Of a stretch of DNA of 64,000 nt, positions 12,241-25,119 are shown one piece after another. The notes beneath the pieces are model-generated. The model searched no databases and had not been told where the DNA came from. It was given only the letters and a program-made list of their open reading frames with translations. The position numbers and the translations under genes were made by a program. This DNA comes from Pholis gunnellus (lineage: Eukaryota; Chordata; Actinopteri; Perciformes; Pholidae). How positions within the stretch are numbered: the stretch's first letter is position 1; the number at the start of each line of letters is the position of its first letter. The stretch is taken from contig OU342804.1 in assembly GCA_910591455.2 (NCBI GenBank), forward strand, positions 12,866,133 through 12,930,132, in the 5' to 3' direction.

Positions 12241-14520
12241 CAGTTTGACAACAGTCAAGTACAAGAGGGGTGCAACCAGAGGGAAGCGATGTTAGCTAGT
12301 TGCCTCTAGCTGCTTGGCTCTGGGTCTCAGGTGTCTTCTTCTCTACAGGTATGTGTTACCATAATAGAGTAGTTAAGAGGGCCTCTTGTCGAGGGCCCTT
12401 CCCTCCTGTCTCGGCACACTGACTCCAGTGTGAACGGGGGTGCCTGGCCCGGTTTAGCGCAGTCTTGTTGGATTGACTATTGCACAATGGAAACTGTCAT
12501 GCGGCTTGTAATGTGTAATTGAACTTGGAGCCATTTTGCTTGAGAATATTCAGACCCAGCTCGATTGGATTTCACTTGGAAAAGTCGACAAGCATCCCGC
12601 ACGCCGTTTGCTCAGAGGCTGTTCGTGTTTTTGGAAGCAGGCTGGGGAACACTTCTCAAGAGTCGTTTTCCCAAATGGCTACCATGTCCGGTGCATTTGC
12701 ACCCTTCTCTTATGTCCCCCAAAACCACAATCAAACCCACGCCCTCCAACCCCCACACTGCTCTCTCACAACCCACCCCACCCTCGCTGGGACTGTTTTG
12801 TCCTCTGGAACTTTCATTATGTGTCGAGGATAAAAATACAGCAGTCTGTGAATTTACGGTTCGGTCAGAGTTGCCATTGAAAATATGAACTTTTCAGACA
12901 TTCGCCCTGAAACCAATGAAAGAAAACATAGCAACCGCAGCGTTTATACAGAGCCACCGCAACATAGAGGCCTATAGTCACTGCACTCACACTTACAGCT
13001 TCTTGGTATTAAGGCACAGACACTTTAGGCTCTCCACACACACACATCCACCCACAGTACACATTCATACAAGCATATAAAAATGTAAACACATCCACAT
13101 GTGTCCATATGAGGAACATAAGCATCCAGTGACAAAACATGCATATATCTGCACGCAGAAAAACACACACACATACAGAGACAGATGGTTACCATAATCC
13201 AATACGTCCTCTTGGATATGTTATAAATGTTTATTAACTGTGCCATTTCTAAAGGACAGTCCGTATATCTTATTCCTCTCCAGTGTAAACCTCTCGTACC
13301 CATTTCAACCTCAGACACTGATGACACATCCTTTTAACCATCCCTTTCTCTTGCATGGACACATGACTCAATGATAATGATAGTATTGAGTGTTTTATAG
13401 AGTCATAATTATAATCATCTAAACCTCCATTTCTTGGGAGTTTATGTCCATCTCCGCCTTCCTTTCTCTCCCTCTCCCTCTCTCTTTTTCACTGACAGCT
13501 GCTTTTCCTGGGAAAGTGCCTCTTTTCTGCAGACGATAATCTATTGCCGTCCCCCCATCGCTTACATGTAGCTACATGGTGAGTCAGTGCTGTAATTCCG
13601 TCATTAGCTGGATAATGTGTGTGCTGTCTGTGTGTTAAAACTCTAAGTGCCAGCCTTGGTGTGACCCCGGGGCAGCCTGTGGGTTTGACTGATGCCAGTC
13701 TACCCACCAAGCGTCATTTGAGCTCTCTATAATAGTTTTTTTTTTTTCAGCTCATTTTGGCCTCGATCGGCTTAGGGTATCAGGAACTTTGCGCGTGTAT
13801 GTGGACTAAATGCTGATTCTGCTCCTACCGGACAAAACTTTTCATGTTTGGATCCTAAAGGTATCTTCTTTTTTTTTTGGGGGGGGGTCTGAAAGTTTTA
13901 GGAGCTATAAATGAAAATAGGTAACTCGTAGTCAAAAGCTGTATAAAACAAACAAAAAGGATGTTCTTTGAGTAAACTGCCTCAGAGTACGTGAAAGCTC
14001 ATGATTGTCTCCCACTGCACCTTTTTTTTCTTTTTCATAACCCTACTTGTTGACTGCTTGGGGACACGTCTCCGACACAGGATTCACATCAGTACACCTT
14101 AACCCCAAATCACCTCCAGCCCCAGCCCCTTTCTCCACACAGCATTCACTGCACTGCCTGCCAAAGACAGACACCTCTAAATCAAGAGTGGAATTACAGT
14201 AAAACACGGGTCTTATTACACCAATACTTTAAGATACATAGAAAGACACAGCCAAATTGATAAAACATGTCTCGGCTCAGTCCCCACCTGTCTTTTTCCA
14301 ATAACAAACCCGCACAATTAAGTTCTAAACTCTGCCATAAATCTTCCAGGTCGCATGTTTAAAGAGTCCCCCCAGGCAGGCAGACATTTGCTTTTGATTG
14401 CAGCATGAAGAACAAAGAAAAAAGTTTCTGTCTGGGTTTTTGAATTTGTATCTCATATATGTGTATATTTACACCTTTGTCGATGTACATATCAAAAAAA
14501 CACAGACAAAGTTCTTTAAG
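12240..14520. other. Non-coding sequence, no gene seen
   Basis: Three overlapping plus-strand frames (about 12519-12888) are open at once, which argues against real coding there. Small CA patches lie near 13040 and 13165. A T run at 13736-13749 and a T/G-rich patch at 13869-13888 are simple sequence. Confidence 0.55.
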
Positions 14521-14523
14521 AAC

Positions 14524-14608
14524 GCACACAGACACACACACACACACACGTACACATGCTTCTACTCTCTGCATGTGTGTGTCTCTGTGTGTGTGCGTGT
14601 GTGTGTGA
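14524..14608. repeat. CA array facing a TG array (inverted pair)
   Basis: A CA-rich arm (14524-14549) and a TG-rich arm (14571-14608) are separated by about 21 nt. The inner flanks (ACATGC at 14535-14540 region side and GCATGT on the other) extend the complementarity. The pair can form a long imperfect hairpin in single-stranded DNA or RNA. Confidence 0.85.
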
Positions 14609-15059
14609 GCGCACAATGTCACATTCAAACACCGTATTCAATCACAGATGAGCTCCTACCAGCCCATGACAAATCTCCACCTGTGTGTGGGATCAGTGTT
14701 GTTGTACATGTGGGAGCTCGCCCTGATCCCACAGCCTATGCACTATCACCTACCACCCGAGGCCCCACATGACTGACTGACTGATGGGAGAATCTCACCT
14801 GACAAAAAAGCATCAGTGATTGATCACCAAGGCTCACCTGAGCACCTCAGGGGACCCAGCGTGCCCGGGACTGCGGGCCCAAGCAGGTGCACCTTTCCCG
14901 GGCTTGTCCACCTGACACCCTGGGGCGGATTCCCCAGCACATGGATCTGTGTGGTCACCACCACAGCGACGTGTATGTACACAATCCACCGCTGACTTGG
15001 CCATGACAAACATAAAACACATATACACTACACTCCGGGGACGGGAAAATTAATTAGAT

Positions 15060-15290
15060 GCTAAATGATTTATGCTTTGAGACAAGTGTCTTTTCTGTCG
15101 ATCTCGATAGGAGCCCACTGACGAAGTAGGTCTTGGAAATAACCTTGGGCTGTTATACTGACTAGTCTGAGAAGCAGGATTTCGTCTCATTAAAAATAAA
15201 TGAGGCCATTTTACACCATACAAGAGCAGGCCAAATTGTGCTACGGAAAGGACAATTAGCGCAGAATCAATCCCTCTCTTCCGGTTTCCT
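15060..15290. promoter_or_regulatory. Candidate conserved non-coding element with MEF2-type site
   Basis: TTAAAAATAA at 15190-15199 fits the MEF2 consensus YTAWWWWTAR exactly and lies inside an inverted CTCATT/AATGAG pair. A homeodomain-type CAATTAG core follows near 15253-15259. The surrounding sequence is complex and free of repeats. Function is inferred. Confidence 0.3.
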
Positions 15291-15469
15291 TTTTTCTCTC
15301 CTCTCCTCTCGTTTTGTTGTTTTATTTTAGCACCATAATGAATGCTATAAGAGAAACACATAAACCATGAGATTCTTGGAAGACGAAGGCAGACAAACCC
15401 CCATCCCGCTCATAGCTATGTCTGGATTGCCTTCTGCGCTGAGATAGGAGTCAACATGTTTAGCGACAT

Positions 15470-15720
15470 CAAAAGAAAACCTGATACCTTAAGTATAAGA
15501 AGATTAACACTTGCAGTGATCTTGAGCTTAGGCTTCTCCAGGACTTTCAACAGACTGTGCCAGAAGGGACAATTACCGATGAATTGGCACCAACATCTCG
15601 TAGTTATTTAACAAAATCTGGCACAGTGTATAAGCTCTCGTCCTTAAGACTTCCTTTCAAGTCTGGCCCCCGTATCAGAAGGCTAACAGATTGGGGAATG
15701 TGACGAGAGCAGACAGCAGG
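15470..15720. promoter_or_regulatory. Candidate conserved non-coding element
   Basis: Complex sequence with no simple repeats and no open frame of note, lying just left of a purine-rich patch (15740-15835). Similar in style to the 15.1-15.3 kb block. Conservation has not been tested. Confidence 0.25.
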
Positions 15721-15739
15721 GGAATCTGCAGGGACACTG

Positions 15740-15835
15740 AAAGAGGGAGGTGGGGCAATAAGAAAACAAGCAAGCAAGACAGAAAGAAAGAAGAACAAAG
15801 AAAAACAAAGGAGACAGAGAAGCAAACAAAGAAGC
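15740..15835. repeat. Purine-rich low-complexity tract
   Basis: Nearly all A and G with scattered C (GAAAGAAAG, AAGCAAGCAAG and similar). A minus-strand open frame across it encodes Leu/Phe-rich low-complexity sequence and is not a gene. Confidence 0.85.
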
Positions 15836-16061
15836 AAAATCGTATCACTCAGTAGACATTTTGTTTCCCGACTTTAGGCCTGTGTCATATCTCAGGGTGG
15901 ATATTTGTGGTGTGCCAAGCTCACTGGTATGCCTGCGTTTATTTATTTTTCTACTGTGCACCTCGGTGGACTCAATATGACAACTTTAGGAATGTGACAT
16001 TGTGTAAAACAAATGCTGACAGTCTGAGACAGAGCCGGAGCTGCGTTCAAAAACATGCACT

Positions 16062-16078
16062 TACACACACACACACAG
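16062..16078. repeat. (CA)n microsatellite, short
   Basis: About eight CA units followed by GAAAGACAG. Confidence 0.9.
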
Positions 16079-16599
16079 AAAGACAGAAATTAAAAATACA
16101 TTTTAATCGTTTAATGATTTGAATAGCATATTATTTCATGATTATTGCTATTTAGAGGAATTCAAAGCACTTAAATGTCCCACACTTAGCTCCAGGACAC
16201 CTGTAAGAGATGCTACGTTGCCACAAGCGCTCTGCTAATCCTTACATTGAGCACCAGGCACTCACCACAGGACTTCTGAGGGTTTATAAAGTACACTGCT
16301 CTTTACACACATATCACTCTCTATTAATCCAAAGTACATACTGTATGCTTGTACCTACAACGACTTTGTACAGCGAATGTAATCTGCCTGTCAGAGGGGA
16401 TGCCAAAAGAGGAAGCCGCATGGGGGAGTCATCGACAAACTCCTCAGACAAAAATGTCTCCTTCCCTGCAGGTAACTCTGACAGCGCCCTTGCATTTCAC
16501 CTCCAGAACATCTGAGTAGGGGCAACAACTTTGGTGGAATTTCTTAATAACTGAAGTTGGAACTGTTATTTTTGTGAAACTTGCACCGAGGTATATATT

Positions 16600-17090
16600 T
16601 AACATCAACGTTGAATTAAATGGTGCTTATAGCGTGAAATTAATTTGGAATTGTCACTCAACTCTGCAACTCCATAGAGCTTTTAGCCTCTTTACGTTTT
16701 ATGGTTTTGGCTTCATAAACCACACTTTTACTGTTAGGTTAGGTCTCAGTTGCTCTCATCAACCCTGTATACCTTTTCCAGAAAAAAAAATAAAGAGCAA
16801 TATTTGATAAACACATGTTACCTTCCCAGCACTTACTGGTAAACATATACATAGTTAGCAACTGACTGGTACAAAACAGCCCAACATGTAGCCAGTAGCT
16901 GGTGGAGACCAGGAGGAAGAAGCATGAATATTCCACTTAAATATATCATTTGCCAAATTTACTCTTGTTATCTTGAACAACTTTATAAGAAGTGGTTGTC
17001 CACCTGGCCACATATTGATTAATGCAGCTTTGAAAAGTCTGTTGTCAACTGATTGTTTTTTGGGACAGTTCAACTGTAAGTAGAACAAAA
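16600..17090. mobile_element. Probable fish dispersed repeat (family unresolved)
   Basis: The stretch around 16860-16930 (AGCTGGTGGAGACCAGGAGG and the following AATATTCCACTTA) matches my memory of a high-copy repeat seen in many teleost genomes and untranslated regions. No transposase or reverse transcriptase frame is present, so it would be non-autonomous. The ends are estimates, since I could not identify terminal repeats or a target-site duplication. A repeat-library search should confirm or refute this. Confidence 0.42.
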
Positions 17091-17099
17091 AAAGTTGTC

Positions 17100-17101
<2 letters not shown>

Positions 17102-17135
<34 letters not shown>
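17102..17135. repeat. (GT)n microsatellite
   Basis: About 17 uninterrupted TG units directly right of the probable dispersed repeat. Confidence 0.97.
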
Positions 17136-17136
<1 letters not shown>

Positions 17137-17139
17137 ACC

Positions 17140-18640
17140 AGTGAGAAAATTAGCAGCTACTTGTCAAGTGGACATTTTGTGTGTTTTTAATAGTACCGAT
17201 AGTCTGTCCGATGTCCATGCAACGTGCTTATGTGATGAGGTAAGAACTATGTGGAGCATTCGTCTCTCTACACGTCGAATGTGGCTGTTGAAACGCGGGC
17301 TAAGTGTTTGGAGGCAGAGAGCAGCTTTCAGTGTTTCTGCTCTTGATTCAATAGAGTGCTACCGAGATCTTAGACATTAACCCTTCACGTTGTCAAAACA
17401 AATCTCCGGGAAAGATAATGACACGTTCATTTCTTTTCTCACAGAAACATCAATGAAACTATTATTTTGAACGTGTCTGCAAAAATGTGTCACTAGGAAA
17501 CCTTTACTCTGTCATCCCTTTTAATTCCTGCTTGAGGCGACTAAAGCGTGATGAAGGTATTCTTGGTTATGCTCAGGCAAGTAAAACCACTTGGTGATGG
17601 TAAGAGAGAAAAAAAGGCATCGAAACAACAGTCGGGTTAGCATAGTACGGTTACTGTTGGCCGACTAAAACAAAGATTGTAGTATTTGATCAATGCTGAA
17701 AAGTCAACGCAGACTTGAAGTACGAGATGAAATACAAACAAAAGGTGTCTGGTGTTGAGGTGAACTATTCATCCACATTCCTGATCACCACACTTTTCCC
17801 TTTCCCTCAGCTACACGACCATCCCACTACTTTCTGAATTGGCACTAAATGCTAAGTAAATCGCTATCGCAAATTATTTCCACATTAAAATAATTTCTAG
17901 GAGACTTCATTGCTTTGCTAATGGGAGCGCGAGTGTCTTCTGTCATCCTTCAAAAGCAGTTGGTTTACATCCAGACGTGATCTAAACCATCATCTTGACT
18001 AGGTTATAAAAGAGCAGCATGATTCCTGAGTGACTTACTCCTATTTAACTTGTTTCCAGCAATTATGGGTCATCAGCTTGAACAGACTGAATAGATGCCA
18101 CGGCACGTTCCATGTTGTAAAGCTCCCACCCAGCAAATTTTTTAGGAAAGCTGTGTGTGATCCGACGCAGAACTCTAAGACATGGTAAAGATAACAGGTG
18201 ACAAGACAAGCGGCGCCAGCTCGTTGTTGGATCTAGAGGCTGCCTTGGGATACTGTGACAGACGTTGGATTCTGACACATCTCCATGGTGGATGGGGAGG
18301 AGCAGGAAAAGTGAGTGATTTGGCGTTGTTTTGGAGAAATTCCCTCCAGTCATAGTGCTTTCTCATTCCCTAACCCTCCCTGGAGCGGCTTTGACAGACA
18401 GACAGAGGAGACGTGACCTGAAACAAGCGGCTGTTTGATCATCTCCATACCGCTTTCATTCTGTCACAAAGATCTATGCAAGATCACATAATATTAAAAA
18501 AGATTTCACTATTATTAAAGTGAAAATAAGCTCACTGGTGCCAATGCATTATATATCAATAACTCTGACAAAATCAATTTTGGAAGTAAACTGATGAGCC
18601 AAGGGAAGAAAGAGAAATTGTGATATGTCTCAAGAAGGGT
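17140..18640. other. Non-coding sequence, no gene seen
   Basis: No exon or RNA gene is recognisable. The 17860-18010 stretch is complex and AT-rich, with several TAAT-type cores, and may be regulatory. Open frames on the minus strand at 18063-18366 overlap in two frames without domain content. Confidence 0.5.
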
Positions 18641-18814
18641 TTAATGTAGGCCATAGAGAGATTTGGCACGTGTGTGTGTGCATGTGTGTGTTCCTGTCAT
18701 AGAGACAGGAGGAGGGAGCGATTCAAGTAGATCTAAAAGTGTCGAGTGCAGTGAAAGTACATTTTTACTTCTAATTTTGTCCCCTCTCCAAGCCATCCAC
18801 AGAAGGTTAAGGAC

Positions 18815-18816
<2 letters not shown>

Positions 18817-18857
<41 letters not shown>
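18817..18857. repeat. (GT)n microsatellite
   Basis: About 20 uninterrupted GT units, followed by GAGAGGGAGAAAGAGAG. It accounts for the Cys-Val and Thr-His open frames over this locus. Confidence 0.97.
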
Positions 18858-18859
<2 letters not shown>

Positions 18860-18959
18860 AGGGAGAAAGAGAGTACCAGTGTTTGTGCAGACGATTTGAT
18901 TGAATCTACAGAAAGTGGGCAAACATTATTGTTTTTGTAAGAAAGAAAAAAAAAACACG

Positions 18960-20680
18960 TTTCTTTACGGGGCTAAAGCCTATCTACAGAAAAATAAACA
19001 CAGACAAACGCACACACTGCACACTCGCACGCACAAACTCAAAGCTGTCCCAACACCTCATAAAGTCAGAGACTGCCCACGCCCAAAACAAATTTAAAAC
19101 AATCAAGAGGGTTTGGCTGCAGCAGACTGCTCTCGTCATTACTCTGGTCTCAGTGACAGCTTGCCCTGCTCACCTCATCTGTCTGCCTTCTTATAAAGAC
19201 CGGCCTTATGGGCAGGCTCACAGCGCCCCCGACCCTTTCTCACACCCTTCCTCAGACACTGGCCCCTAGACCCTCTTCTGACAACTTAGGCATGGTGTGG
19301 ATATGTTTATTCCCAACCACTCTAGCTGGGGGCCGACTTCCACGCTCAAAGTAACTTTTACACTCAAGCTTTCAACACAGATGAAAACAAACAACAGCAT
19401 CACAAAAAGATGTTGCGTCATACCTGACAATGTCATCCTGCGAACATTTTATAGAATAAGACGTATGTATGCTCTCACACGAGGATTGGTGCAAGCCTGA
19501 TTATGTCACGTCCCCAATAACTGCAGCAGTATAAAATCACAAAAAAATAAATAAAACAAGCAACCAATACTCAAGAACTAAAAATACCAAGAGAGTGGAG
19601 TTTAAACATATTCCTGTATCCCCAGGATAATCATATAAGAGCAATAATATCTAACCTATCTACCCTTTAATATTCTCCACTGTGACCTTTCACTAAAGAT
19701 CACTTTTTTATGGTTTAGTTGATTTATAACACAGTTCACAGTGAACAGTGACATGACATCCAGGGCAGTGAGGGCAGCAGAAAAGTCTGCCAAGTCATCA
19801 CTGAGGCCCAAACCCCAAATGATTTCACCATTGTTCAGCTTTCTTTCTTTTAGCCACTGACACATTTCCATACACCCACAGAAATGTGTCAGCAAACAGT
19901 TGGATATAGTTAATCACCTACAATTCACTGACACACACTTTTAATCCCTCTATTTCTGACAATCGCATGTAGAAACACTCAAAAGCAAATCTTTACCTTG
20001 CCGCCTCTGGCACACATGCGGGGACAAATAAACGAACACACCCTAACGTAAGCCTCTCCTCCACTGCTGTACCCTGCTGCAGCAGACTTAGCCAGGATTT
20101 ACGCAGCCCAGTCACAGCGTCTCCATTAATTGCTGAAAGTGACACCATGCACGGTTATTACACGATTATGACATGACAGCTCTCGTTTTTCACCATTAAG
20201 AAGCAGACGGGCCTCTGCTCAGCTGCAGCACGGTGTCAGCACATGGGAGTGGGTCGGCAGGGAGACGGGTTATACCGCGGCCGCAGCATGGGGTGCTTAG
20301 CTTGCTTATGTGTTGGCACGACACCGGGCTGACGTTAAGACATTCACCACCTCGACGAAACTCAACGCGAACGTCTAAAACTGTGCTCGGTAAAACAAGA
20401 ATTCAGCAATTTGACCGGTCAAGGAAGCTCACATAAAAGTCAGAAAAACAAAAGCCCGTGCCATTTTTCAGTGCTTTTAGACAGACAAGTAGGAACGGTA
20501 GCGATAACATAAATAGTTGTAACCCGAAATAGTGAGTCCATGTCAAGCCTTCAGCAGAGTAGTTTTGGGTTTACAGCTACCATTGCCTTCTACCATCTAA
20601 TATGTCTCAACCATCATAAATTATGTCAAAGGGCATTGAGATCCCTAAGGTCATGGTTGGAGGGCCTTGCTGGTACTGAC
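18960..20680. other. Non-coding sequence, no gene seen
   Basis: No gene is recognisable. A short CpG-richer patch at about 20230-20420 contains a SacII/NotI-type GC core (20275-20284) but no CpG-island-length stretch or nearby gene start. Confidence 0.5.
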
Positions 20681-20687
20681 AGTAGGG

Positions 20688-20735
<48 letters not shown>
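20688..20735. repeat. (AT)n microsatellite
   Basis: A TA array interrupted once by TTT near 20704-20706. Long TA arrays are prone to cruciform formation and length change. Confidence 0.96.
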
Positions 20736-20741
<6 letters not shown>

Positions 20742-21271
20742 CTCTTATTTTTGGCAACTCGCAACAGCTGTACCCAACTCAACCAATAACATTCATTCCC
20801 AATCATGGTCTCCTTGCCAAAAAAATGTACAATGTCATTTAATGGCATAATTATGTCCTCACCTTTAACTACAATTATGAGAGAAAATAGATCCCGCTTG
20901 CGGTTCTATTAATTGCCCACTTGAAACAAAGACGTCAAGGCCGTATGGATTTTCTGCCAAGGAAGTCGTGTGTGGCTGTCCCTCTCCTGATGCGAGATGG
21001 TTGTTGGGGGGGGTTGAAGAAGAGGATGTGAATAATGCATTACAAGGTAGGAGGCTGGTAAGGAGCCGGGGCTGAGGGAATTTAAAAGGCATTTGTGTTT
21101 GTCACACAAATCAGGAAGTCTCGCTGCGCTTGGAGGCAAATCTGAATCGACGGCTGAGAGCGGAGGATGACACCACCTTTTCCACAGAATCCGGGCCGGA
21201 GAAGGAAGCAGTCTGACGAGAAAGCGAGAGAGGACTCGCATGTGTGTGTGTGTGAGCATTTGATTTGAAAC

Positions 21272-21305
21272 AGAAAGAGAGAAAGAGAGAAAGAGAGAAA
21301 GAGAG
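21272..21305. repeat. (GAAAGAGA)n tandem repeat
   Basis: About four copies of an 8-bp purine unit. Minus-strand open frames over it read Ser/Leu/Phe-rich low-complexity sequence. Confidence 0.92.
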
Positions 21306-21539
21306 CAATGTCAGCCTTTCTGAGAAAAGTCAAACACAATTGAAATATTGGCCCGGTAAATGGTCCAATCATGGCTGAATAGAGGAGCGCGAGTACAATA
21401 TACATACTAATAATTACCTCTCATTGTGTGAATGTTCATAAATACTATATAATATTAACCGGAAAATTATCTCTAAACAAACATTTCTACATTTTTGAAA
21501 TGACCGTTTCTGATGCTGTTCTCCAGAGTGACTTACAGT

Positions 21540-21680
21540 AGAGTGAGGCATCAGCAGCTTCAGAGTCACACTGTGTGAGGTTGATAATTGACCTTTGGCT
21601 GTTAGGGATCAAACTGGCCAATTATATTAGGTAAATGGTGATCTCTTTAATCTCAACCCACGCTCTTGGCTGCTATGTTA
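21540..21680. promoter_or_regulatory. Candidate regulatory segment
   Basis: A nuclear-receptor-type half-site with extension (TTGACCTTTGG near 21589-21599) sits between two homeodomain-type AATT cores (GATAATTG and CCAATTATA). The sequence is complex and repeat-free. Function is inferred from motifs only. Confidence 0.22.
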
Positions 21681-21898
21681 CAGATAGCATCTGCTACACT
21701 GATTTTCACAGTCAGAAATAGATACCGACGATTCAACATTTACCAGCACCTACTCTCATGCATGCGAGACCTTCAGATGAATGAGACCCGCGCTCAGGTC
21801 AGACATACTAAAGATAAAAGCCATTGACCTCTGCACAGGGAGAGATTCTCTTCCTGCCGGGCATGCCGTGCTGCTCTGTAGCTTGTCTGTCAGCGACT

Positions 21899-21915
21899 GT
21901 GTGTGTGTGTGTGTG
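21899..21915. repeat. (GT)n microsatellite, short
   Basis: About eight GT units. Confidence 0.9.
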
Positions 21916-22071
21916 CACGAGTCTATTTAAGATCATTTGTGTGTCACTGTCTGTGTCTATGCAGCAAGGGTCAACCTGGGCTCCTGGTGTGAGCCAGTAA
22001 GGCATGTCTGAGGCATTCTGGAGATGGAGGTTGCTCTTAAAGATTTTCACCTTGCCTGCTTTGGAAAGGAA

Positions 22072-22112
<41 letters not shown>
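22072..22112. repeat. Poly-G tract of 41 nt
   Basis: Forty-one consecutive G with no interruption. Minus-strand open frames through it encode poly-proline and are artefacts of the tract. It can form G-quadruplex structures and is hard to sequence, so the true length is uncertain. Confidence 0.97.
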
Positions 22113-22114
<2 letters not shown>

Positions 22115-23790
22115 TGACAGGAGACTATGGGAATGGACAACTGGGTGAGTGTGAGGTTGAGCTGTTGCCCTGCTACTGATGAAGAGGGTGCGGAGGTGCA
22201 GACAGACAGGAAGCAGATCACACTCTGAGACCAGACAGTCTCGAAGCATCGAGTTACAACGACTCTGCTTCGTTCATAGTAATATATACATTAACACTCA
22301 AAGCTCTATTTAAAATCCTAATATGCAACCAGGCAATGTAGAAGATGCAAACAAACTAGGGAATGCAACAGTGAGGTTTGCCTAGTTTTTCTGAATGGAA
22401 TGTGTCTGCTGCGTGTTCCACTTCATTTTCCTCTCTTAATACTTGCCATTATTGTTGCTGTGGTAACCTCCCTGTAGCCCAAATAAGCAAAGACAAAAGC
22501 CAGAAAGGGATATTGGCAAGTCCTAGGCCGGACCATCAAATCATGAGGAAGCATCAATAGTGACAAAAATGTGGAAAATGTCCAACTACTCTTCTGGAGA
22601 GGAGTAGTTTGAAGTAGTTTCTGGCCTCGCTGTTGACAGGAGATTGCATGTAACTTAAGGTAATGGCACAAAGACCCGGCTGCCAAGCTGAGGCTGGCAG
22701 ACACATACCAGACCTTCACTTAAAAGGCCGCGTCAGGGGTTAAGTGGTCATGGAAAAGGAGGCAGGGAGCCGCCGCTGAAGTTATTAGGCAGCATAGCTT
22801 CTCTCGTCAGCAGGTGGGAGGTGAGATGTGGTGTGACGAGCAGGTGCTGCTCAGGGCCAGAGATCACAGCTGAACTTTAGGCTGTGATAAGTCCAATGCC
22901 ACTTAAGTTACACCCCCAGCACCGCTCTGACCCTGCATGGTGTGTATATGTGCGAGAGAGAGCGAAAGGGAGAGAGCTGTCGGTAGAAGTGTGAGAAACA
23001 AAAGCTCAGACATGTGGATGTGTGCGAGTGCGTGTGAAAGTGTACCGGTGAGTGAGTTGCCTTTTTCTGTTAATGCTGAAGGTATGAGTATCTACATATT
23101 GTGTATACATTGAAGAGAAAACACCGACAGCTAAATAAAGTCCAGTCATGAATGACAGCTAAGGCCATGTTTGTCTTTTCATAGTCTTCAGATTCTCTTT
23201 CCACTTCAAACATCCATCCTAGTTGATTTGCCACCACAAGTCCTCAGGTTGTGGGGGAGGACAAAGGCTGCCGAGGAGAATGGAAGATGAAGGCCTGTGT
23301 GGTTTTGTCAAACGCAAGCGCTCATCCACAAACTGGCGTCAAGCCACAGATTTCAAAATGCTGTTATGTCTAAAGCCATATGTCGACACATGTTCGCGAC
23401 GTTTCGCGATGACAAAGAGTGGGAGAAAAGGCGAGGTGAGGGATGAAAAGGGCAGAGTGACAAGGCGAGGCAAGAGAGAAGGGGCGGATGCATTTATTTG
23501 ATGATTACGTTTGTTAGTCACAGCCCCGGAGACCCCGGCACCAGAAGCACTTCCAGCAAACCAAAATCATACACAAACAAACAAAAAAGAGCGGTAGAAA
23601 AGACGGGGGATGAAAGTGGAAAGAGAGCAGAGGCACGGGGGGCTTTGAGGATGAGGCGAGGTGAAGTATCGATCATCCATTGACAAACACAATAGAAATT
23701 TTAGATGTGATGTGAGAGGCCCCCATCCATAATTTATCAACGGGCCAAATGTGAGTGACGTGGGGTGTGGACAGGGAGGAGCACTGAGTA
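22113..23790. other. Non-coding sequence, no gene seen
   Basis: No gene is recognisable. It contains a short GA-rich patch near 22955-22985. Frames at 23223-23683 are rich in Lys/Arg because the DNA is purine-rich, not because of a recognisable protein. Confidence 0.5.
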
Positions 23791-23802
23791 TTGATTAGTG
23801 GA

Positions 23803-23920
23803 GGGGGGGGGGTGCACAGTGCAAGGGGGGCTTCCAAAGACAAGGGGGGGGGGGGGGTTGCAGGGGAAGCTAGAGATGTCTGTGAGGGGGGGAGGTGGAG
23901 GGGGACGTAGATGGAGCACA
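23803..23920. repeat. G-rich block with several poly-G runs
   Basis: G runs of 10 (23803-23812), 14 (23844-23857) and several of 4-7 occur within about 120 bp. Together they give multiple G-quadruplex options on the plus strand. The open frames here read Gly-rich or, on the minus strand, Pro-rich. Confidence 0.92.
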
Positions 23921-24033
23921 GGAAAGCCATTAAGGATGGCAGTGTTACCAGACACTGGCAGCGACCGCGAGCGCAAAAAGAGAGAAGCGCGAAGATTGGA
24001 GGGGAGGGAGAAAGAACCAGAGGGAGGTCAATA

Positions 24034-24079
24034 CCCCCCCCCCCCCCCACACACACACCCACACACACACACACACACC
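24034..24079. repeat. Poly-C followed by (CA)n
   Basis: Fifteen C (24034-24048) run directly into a CA array to about 24077. The same poly-C-then-CA order occurs at 6669-6790. Confidence 0.96.
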
Positions 24080-25000
24080 CTTCTCCCACCACCCCGATCA
24101 ATATGACCATGTCAAAACATAAAATGCATGCTTTTGCTCTTAAGTAAAAGGTGTCTCAGATTTTTAAAAGCATTGATTCGGGGACGGGTCGATGGAAATC
24201 AAGGCATATTTTCCTGTGCAAAGAGGGGTAATAACACTCAGCTGATAATAGCGCAACAGAGGGGACTCAACTGTGTCTGCGAGGAGTGCACTGGTCAGAT
24301 TACTGCACTTCCACCAGGAGAGGTCCCGGGGAAGGGGGCAGGTCAAGGATTTGAGCTCTCGCTACACAAACCGCTGCCGAGATTTGTCTATGGGGAGAGC
24401 AGAATGAGTCGATGGCAGTGGACTTTTACTGGAGCATCTGCCAAAAACATTTTACACATTAAAGTGGGGAGTAGCTAGACAAGAACTTCTCACAGGCTTG
24501 CTCCTGGGGGAATATGCACCATCAAACACAGCCAGACGGAGCAGATCATTCTCTTTTGCAATGCCAACCGCACAGAGCCAAACACATTCAATGAAAATTA
24601 TTTTTGAAAGCTGTACTGTCGTTTAAAAACGTACTACCTTGAGGTGATACTACTGTACTAATCTTACGGTTGAATTTGAAGCTCACCGCTTCAATTATCA
24701 TTTGACTGCGAGTCCGTCACTGAGGGGAAAACGAGCCCGAGCCAGAAAGGTTCTGGGTGGGTTCAGTGGTTTGGGAAAGTTGCTCCCTAATGTGGGCACC
24801 AGTGAGGCAGAGAAAAACCTCCATGCCGGCACTGGGGACACAGCACCGCCCATGGAGAGCCAAACCCCAGCAGTTAAAACAGACCAGCACAAAGAGAGAC
24901 GGCAAAGAAAAACACAAGATGAGAGGAGGAAAAACTAAATCATGTTCCATAATCAGAAACAAAACTAGTGCCCACCACATTTAAGGGCACTGCCAGCGTG
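24080..25000. other. Non-coding sequence, no gene seen
   Basis: Unique sequence without a recognisable exon. Four overlapping frames on both strands are open at 24698-24984, which argues against any single one being coding. Confidence 0.5.
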
Positions 25001-25119
25001 CGTCCATGTGTCCCTTGTTGTTGCACCACTTAGCACAGCAGCCACATAATGGGGCTTTAAAGACAATGGCAGCACAGCAGCAATTAGCCTTATCCCTGGG
25101 TGTGGCTACGCTCTGAAGA

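Noticed and set aside
20230..20420. CpG-richer patch with a NotI-type core as a CpG-island promoter
   Set aside because: Too short and too weak, with no exon nearby.
21808..22249. Frames with poly-proline
   Set aside because: Produced by the 41-nt G run.
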